Source: Microterricola gilva (lineage in GTDB: Bacteria; Actinomycetota; Actinomycetes; Actinomycetales; Microbacteriaceae). Taken from it: 64,000 nucleotides of DNA. The notes beneath the pieces were generated by a model. The model worked only from the letters and a program-made list of their open reading frames with translations, was not told where the DNA came from and did no database searches. Made by a program: the position numbers and the translations under genes. The stretch covers positions 744,001 through 808,000 of the forward strand of contig NZ_SHLC01000001.1 of the NCBI RefSeq assembly GCF_004217495.1, in the 5' to 3' direction. Numbering within the stretch: the first letter of the stretch is position 1; every line of letters begins with the position of its first letter. Below, one piece after another: positions 60,344 to 64,000 of this stretch.

Positions 60344-60402
60344 TTGAGAGCGGTCAAATGGCCGTTTTTGGGCACTCCAAGCGGCCATTTGACCGCTCTC
60401 AA
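60344..60402. repeat. Perfect 21-bp inverted repeat between GNAT and SDR genes
   Basis: 60344-60364 and 60382-60402 are exact reverse complements, separated by 17 nt that themselves contain TTGG...CCAA. The element fills most of the 87-nt convergent gap. It may be a bidirectional terminator, but the long loop and lower GC (AAATGG in the arm) also suit a small palindromic repeat. Confidence 0.85.
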
Positions 60403-60407
60403 CGGAA

Positions 60408-61232
60408 CTAGCGGCGCCTGCCCGGCGTCGTGTTGCGGCCGAGCACGGTCAGCAGCGAGCGCTGCGGCACCAGCCGCACGGCGCGCGCGGCGAAGGCGTT
60501 GCCCAATCCGCTGACGATGCGGGGCGGCGTCGAACGGGAATCCAGCGCGCGGAAGGTCGTCTCGATCACCTGGGTCGCGCTCTGCGGGTTGCCGAAGAAG
60601 ACCTCCTCGTTCTCGGCAACCGTCTTGAACTCCGTCGCGGTCGGCCCTGGGCAGAGCGCGACGACCTTGAGGCCGTTGCCCTTCGCCTCGTACCAGAGGC
60701 CTTCTGTGAAGCTCAGCACGTAGGACTTGGTCGCCCCGTATACCGACATGAAGGGCACCGGCTGGAACGCGGCCGTGCTGGCCACATTGATCAGCGCGCC
60801 TGTGGCAGGCGCGCTGCGGCCGTGCGCGATGAGCTCCGGCCACAACGCGCGCGTGAGCTCGGTGAGCGCGAGCACGTTCAGCGTCACCTCCTGGCGCACC
60901 CGTTCGGCGTCGATCGCACCGAAGTGTCCGTAGCTGCCGAAACCGGCGTTGTTCACGAGGCTGGCAACGCGGATGCCGCGCTGCTCCAGCTCCGAGACGA
61001 GCACGGCCACCGCGCCGGGGGCCGTGAGGTCGAGCGGGATCACGGTCGACACCGTGCCGAAACGTTCGGCGAGGTCGACGGCCAGCGCCTCCAGGCGATC
61101 CTGGCGGCGAGCCACCAGCACGAGGTCTGCGCCGCGAGCCGCGAACTCACGTGCGAACTCCGCACCGAGGCCGCTGCTCGCCCCGGTGATCAGAACGGTC
61201 GTGCCCATGGGGTTGAAGACGAAACGAGACAT
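60408..61232 (-). CDS. Short-chain dehydrogenase/reductase, second
   Basis: A 274-residue SDR of the DltE/YqjQ-like group. ITGASSGLG near residue 16, VNNAGFGSYG, the catalytic Ser-Tyr-Lys with YGATK, and CPGPTATEF. Substrate unknown. The ATG at 61232 has no strong ribosome site; a start at the ATG eight codons later is possible. It is divergent from the hypothetical gene at 61522. Confidence 0.88.
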   Translation of the reverse strand: MSRFVFNPMGTTVLITGASSGLGAEFAREFAARGADLVLVARRQDRLEALAVDLAERFGTVSTVIPLDLTAPGAVAVLVSELEQRGIRVASLVNNAGFGSYGHFGAIDAERVRQEVTLNVLALTELTRALWPELIAHGRSAPATGALINVASTAAFQPVPFMSVYGATKSYVLSFTEGLWYEAKGNGLKVVALCPGPTATEFKTVAENEEVFFGNPQSATQVIETTFRALDSRSTPPRIVSGLGNAFAARAVRLVPQRSLLTVLGRNTTPGRRR

Positions 61233-61330
61233 GGATTCAGGCTAGACCCGATCACTGTGTCCGCGTGCGGGGGAATCGGGCCCCGTGCTCGTCGCCGCGC
61301 GTCCGGCCGTCAGCGTTCGACCGCCCGAGC

Positions 61331-61428
61331 GGTTGGTAACTCAGGCAGGCCCACAGCGTCTGTGCTCGAAGCGACGAGTACTCAAGGGCGGTGCTGGTGC
61401 GCCGTGAGTTCTGCCTGAGTTCCTAACC
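61331..61428. repeat. Spaced inverted repeat in the divergent gap
   Basis: 61331-61348 (GGTTGGTAACTCAGGCAG) and 61411-61428 are inverted copies with two mismatches, separated by 62 nt. The rest of the 289-nt gap (61233-61521) is G+C-rich and holds only a leaderless -10 at its end. Confidence 0.6.
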
Positions 61429-61509
61429 GAAGCACGCCTCCCTGCGGGCCGGCACCCGCCATGCCGAGGCACGCTGCACGTGCGGGGCACCGCCCGGCCG
61501 CGCAGAACC

Positions 61510-61515
61510 TAGGAT
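61510..61515 (+). promoter_or_regulatory. Leaderless -10 element
   Basis: TAGGAT 6 nt before the ATG at 61522. Confidence 0.55.
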
Positions 61516-61521
61516 CGAGGG

Positions 61522-62004
61522 ATGCCCTCCGAGTCCTCCCCAGCACCATCCGAATCAGCGCCAGCCGCTCCGTCGATCCGTCCGGGGCGGCACACCGTGC
61601 TGCGCTCCTTCGCCGGGCACCTCGACGCCGATCCGGCCGGAGTCTTCGCGGCCCTGGTCGAGCGGATGCAGGGCGCTCCCGGCGTCGCGGTCGACGCCGC
61701 CGCACGCGAGATCGCGCAGCAGGGCGGCTGGTGGTACCGGGGCGAGTACCGGGTGATGGCGGAGCCGAGCGATCATGACGGCGACGCCACCCAGGCCGGA
61801 ACCGAGGCCGGCGCTGCGGCATCCGGAACCCGGCTCGAGTACGAGATCGTCAACGTCGCGCAGAGCTGGCACTGGGCCGGACCGATCGCCGGGCGCAGGG
61901 TGCTCGCCGACGCGCCCTATGGCTTCCATGCGCTGCTGAGCGACATCGAGGCCGAGCTCCACCCCGAGGCTGGGGCCGACGAGGCGGAGCGGCCGAGCAG
62001 CTAG
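61522..62004 (+). CDS. Hypothetical protein
   Basis: A 160-residue soluble protein that I do not recognise. After a Ser/Pro/Ala-rich head of 20 residues it has RHTVLRSFAGHLDADPAGVFAAL, an aromatic-rich centre (GGWWYRGEYRVM) and QSWHWAGPIAGRRVLA, with an acidic tail. The pattern suggests a SRPBCC/polyketide-cyclase-like small barrel, but that is a guess. The start is supported by the leaderless TAGGAT. It is convergent with the ABC permease gene and overlaps its end by 4 nt. Confidence 0.65.
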   Translation: MPSESSPAPSESAPAAPSIRPGRHTVLRSFAGHLDADPAGVFAALVERMQGAPGVAVDAAAREIAQQGGWWYRGEYRVMAEPSDHDGDATQAGTEAGAAASGTRLEYEIVNVAQSWHWAGPIAGRRVLADAPYGFHALLSDIEAELHPEAGADEAERPSS

Positions 62005-62702
62005 TTCTTCGTCGTCGCCTTGCTGAGCACGGCGAAGCCGGCGACCCCGGCGAGCACGGTCGGCACCAGCGACCACGCGGCGAGGCCGATCGCTCCACTC
62101 TCCGTGGCCCAGGCGCCGATGGCCGCCCAGCTGTTCGTGTAGGTGATGAGCGCGAAGCCGCCGACGAGCGCGACGCCGCCGAGCACCCAGAACAACACCA
62201 TGCCGTTGACGCGCCAGCGCATGTAGATCGTGGCGATGGCGGCGCCGACGAAGCAGCAGAACAGCTGCAGCGTGAAGAACAGGAACCAGTAGGCGAGTGG
62301 GCTCGCGTCCGGCCCGAGCACGGTGAAGATCGTGCCGTTCAGCCACCAGCCGTCGCTGGCGATCTCGATCGCCGCCAGCGCGGTCAGCACCAGTGCGTTG
62401 CCCGCGCCGATGAGGGCGAAGGTGAGCGCGGTGCCGAGGTAGAAGTCGCGGCGGGTCACACTGAAGCCGAGCGCGAAGGGGAAGGTGAGGTTGATCGACA
62501 TGATCGCCGCCACCATCAGGTAGATGAAGATCGAGCCGACGGCGCCGCTTGCGACGCCGATGCCGGTCACGCCGACCGAGCGCAGGATCATCCAGATCGC
62601 GAGGGTCATGGCGAAGGCCGTGCCCATGATGATCCACGGCAGCACGATGTAGGTCCAGCGGTTCACGAGGTGCAAGCGCACGACGTTCCAGATGCGAGTC
62701 AT
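62001..62702 (-). CDS. ABC transporter membrane subunit
   Basis: A 233-residue membrane protein with six helices, probably the transmembrane partner of the ATPase encoded just upstream. The first helix WTYIVLPWIIMGTAFAMTLAIW follows a short amphipathic start. It resembles permeases of YtrB-type or lantibiotic-type exporters in size and layout. The ATG at 62702 lies 34 nt after the ATPase stop codon. Its last 4 nt overlap the convergent hypothetical gene. Confidence 0.8.
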   Translation of the reverse strand: MTRIWNVVRLHLVNRWTYIVLPWIIMGTAFAMTLAIWMILRSVGVTGIGVASGAVGSIFIYLMVAAIMSINLTFPFALGFSVTRRDFYLGTALTFALIGAGNALVLTALAAIEIASDGWWLNGTIFTVLGPDASPLAYWFLFFTLQLFCCFVGAAIATIYMRWRVNGMVLFWVLGGVALVGGFALITYTNSWAAIGAWATESGAIGLAAWSLVPTVLAGVAGFAVLSKATTKN

Positions 62703-62736
62703 GGTTGGTGTCCTTACTCTGTTGTTTCTGGGCCGC

Positions 62737-63645
62737 TCAGGCCGAGGCCTGGAACTCGTGGGCGGACGTGTTGGTTGTGCGCACGATGAGTTGCTGCAGC
62801 GAGACGGGCAGCAGCTCGAGGCCGGATTCTGCGGCATCCGCGCGTTCGAACGCGTTCAGCTGCCCCTGAATGGTGACGGATGCCAGCCCGCCGATGCTCT
62901 CGCTGTGCAACAGTTCGCGGCCGGCGGTGAAGCGCTCGACGGCGGCACGGGTGCCCGCGACGGTCGTGGCCGAGCCGCGCAGGGTGTCGGCCTCCTCGTC
63001 GATGATGATGCGGCCGTGGTCGATCACGAGCACGTGCTCGAGCAGGTTGCTCACCTCGTCGATCAGGTGGGTGGAGAGGATGACGGTGCGCGGGTGTTCG
63101 GCGTAGTCGCTGAGCAGGCGATCGTAGAAGATCTGTCTGGCGACGGCGTCGAGACCGAGGTACGGCTCGTCGAAGAAGGTGAGCGGCGCACGCGAGGCGA
63201 GGCCGACGATGACGCCGACTGCCGAGAGCTGGCCGCGGGAGAGCTTCTTCATCGCTCGGTTCAGCGGAACGCCGAACTCCTCGATCAACTGCTCCGCGAA
63301 GGCGGCATCCCAGTTCTTGAAGAACCAGGGTGCGCTGCGGAAGACGTGCTTGGCACGGAACTCGTCCGGGTACTTCTGGCTCTCCTTGATGAAGCAGATG
63401 TTCCTGAGGACCGCGGCATTCTCGACAGGGCTCGCGCCGAAGACGTCGATCGTGCCGGACGTGGCGAAATCCTGGCCGGTGAGCAACTGCATCAGCGTCG
63501 TCTTGCCCGCGCCGTTGCGACCGAGCAGGCCGTAGATCGTGTTCTCGCGCACGGTGAAGCTCACGTCGTCGACCGCGGTGACCTGGCCAAAACGCTTGCT
63601 GAGGTTGGCGACCGAGACGACGTCGCCTGCTGTCGTTGGGTTCAT
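62737..63645 (-). CDS. ABC transporter ATP-binding protein
   Basis: A 302-residue ABC ATPase of the export/YtrB-like group. Walker A GRNGAGKTT, Q-loop IKESQKYPDEF, signature LSRGQLSAVG (a variant of LSGGQ), Walker B LTFFDEPYLGLD, H-loop STHLIDEV. The C-terminal 85 residues form an accessory domain. The gene overlaps the GntR regulator by 4 nt. Such GntR-ABC operons (YtrABCDEF type) respond to cell-wall antibiotics in Bacillus; the ligand here is unknown. Confidence 0.9.
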   Translation of the reverse strand: MNPTTAGDVVSVANLSKRFGQVTAVDDVSFTVRENTIYGLLGRNGAGKTTLMQLLTGQDFATSGTIDVFGASPVENAAVLRNICFIKESQKYPDEFRAKHVFRSAPWFFKNWDAAFAEQLIEEFGVPLNRAMKKLSRGQLSAVGVIVGLASRAPLTFFDEPYLGLDAVARQIFYDRLLSDYAEHPRTVILSTHLIDEVSNLLEHVLVIDHGRIIIDEEADTLRGSATTVAGTRAAVERFTAGRELLHSESIGGLASVTIQGQLNAFERADAAESGLELLPVSLQQLIVRTTNTSAHEFQASA

Positions 63646-64000
63646 GAGTGTGCCTCTTTCGGCTGTGCGTGTGTCGGGCTGTCGGTTGTGAGCGATGCGT
63701 GTGCGCGTTGCGGGGCGGCTCGTTGCGAGGTCGTCCGCTGAGCGTCGACCCAGTTGTCGGATGCCAGGGCGGCCGCCTCATCAAGCAGCAGTTCGCCGAG
63801 TCGGGTGGGGGAGATGTCGAGCTTGGATGCCTCGGCCAACAGCGGCCTGAGGTACTCAAGGCTGAATCGCGCTCGCCGCTTCTCGAGCAGGCGCTCGCGG
63901 GCCCCGCCCGCAACGAACATTCCGATGCCGCGTTTCTTGTAGAGGATGCCGTCATCCACGAGCAGGTTCACGCCCTTGCCGGCGGTGGCGGGGTTGATCC
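63642..64000 (-). CDS. GntR-family regulator (YtrA type), 5' end outside window
   Basis: The C-terminal 119 residues of a GntR regulator; the reading frame is open to the window end. The winged-helix end is visible (INPATAGKGVNLLVDDGILYKKRGIGMFV), followed by helices EYLRPLLAEASKLDISPTRLGELL, as in the short YtrA subfamily. The tail is hydrophilic. It overlaps the ABC ATPase gene by 4 nt and should repress its own operon. The N-terminus and its operator lie outside. Confidence 0.88.
   Translation of the reverse strand, partial: INPATAGKGVNLLVDDGILYKKRGIGMFVAGGARERLLEKRRARFSLEYLRPLLAEASKLDISPTRLGELLLDEAAALASDNWVDAQRTTSQRAAPQRAHASLTTDSPTHAQPKEAHS

Noticed and set aside
54898-63645. The accessory-looking region as a genomic island or defence system
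   Set aside because: No integrase, transposase, tRNA or direct-repeat boundary is visible, codon use looks uniform, and the genes are ordinary housekeeping or transport families.

Overview
The window is high-GC actinobacterial chromosome, most likely from the family Microbacteriaceae. This is inferred from the very GC-rich third codon positions and the many leaderless genes (a TANNNT hexamer 6-8 nt before ATG or GTG). The lineage genes agree: mtrAB-lpqB, WhiB, a SigH/RsrA pair, the fused E2/E1 protein Kgd, GuaB1, and a homolog of Rv3235. I found no rRNA, tRNA, CRISPR array, insertion sequence or prophage. No gene-free stretch exceeds 300 bases; the longest is 61233-61521 (289 nt).

Layout. 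1-9926: the 3' end of ahcY, a divergent RDD/SpoIIM membrane pair, an aquaporin, a tightly overlapping five-gene operon (repeat-bearing membrane protein, DUF4129, DUF4350, MoxR, DUF58), and an S66 peptidase. 10063-18842: mtrA-mtrB-lpqB, ComF, hpf and secA. 19004-24947: DUF2871, the Rv3235-like gene, a coiled-coil protein, a small HTH protein, an orphan CpaB-like/TadZ-like pair, the PdtaS-type kinase and a WhiB protein. 25131-32404: a membrane protein, bcp, rsgA, aroA, sigH-rsrA, an MMPL transporter and a PGPGW protein. 32547-41852: kgd, guaB1, two CNNM/CBS transporters, a VOC protein and nnrD. 42019-48510: YceI, an amino-acid ABC importer, a polytopic membrane protein, a thiamine-binding protein and an MFS exporter. 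48703-54743: a NarL-type regulator, a membrane partner and a kinase, then metX and metY. 54898-64000: an acyltransferase, two SDRs, an MFS transporter, a PRTase, ung, a GNAT protein, a hypothetical protein, and an ABC/GntR operon cut by the window end.

Working together. The redox regulon is self-contained: SigH (activator), RsrA (zinc thiol-switch anti-sigma) and a consensus SigR/SigH promoter. Methionine biosynthesis (MetX, MetY) and the methyl cycle (AhcY) are at opposite ends of the window. guaB1 followed by two CNNM genes is the order I recall from mycobacteria.

The most interesting signals are regulatory. (1) A quasi-leaderless 25-codon ORF rich in Asp and Pro ends on top of the CNNM start codon; it could be a magnesium-sensing leader peptide. 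(2) A perfect GGAAT-N18-GTT promoter and a second leaderless promoter flank an N-terminal extension of sigH, predicting two isoforms as in Streptomyces SigR. (3) A 16-codon leader ORF overlaps mtrA by ATGA. (4) A 16-bp palindrome sits in the promoter of the MFS exporter. (5) Structured inverted-repeat elements occupy three convergent gaps.
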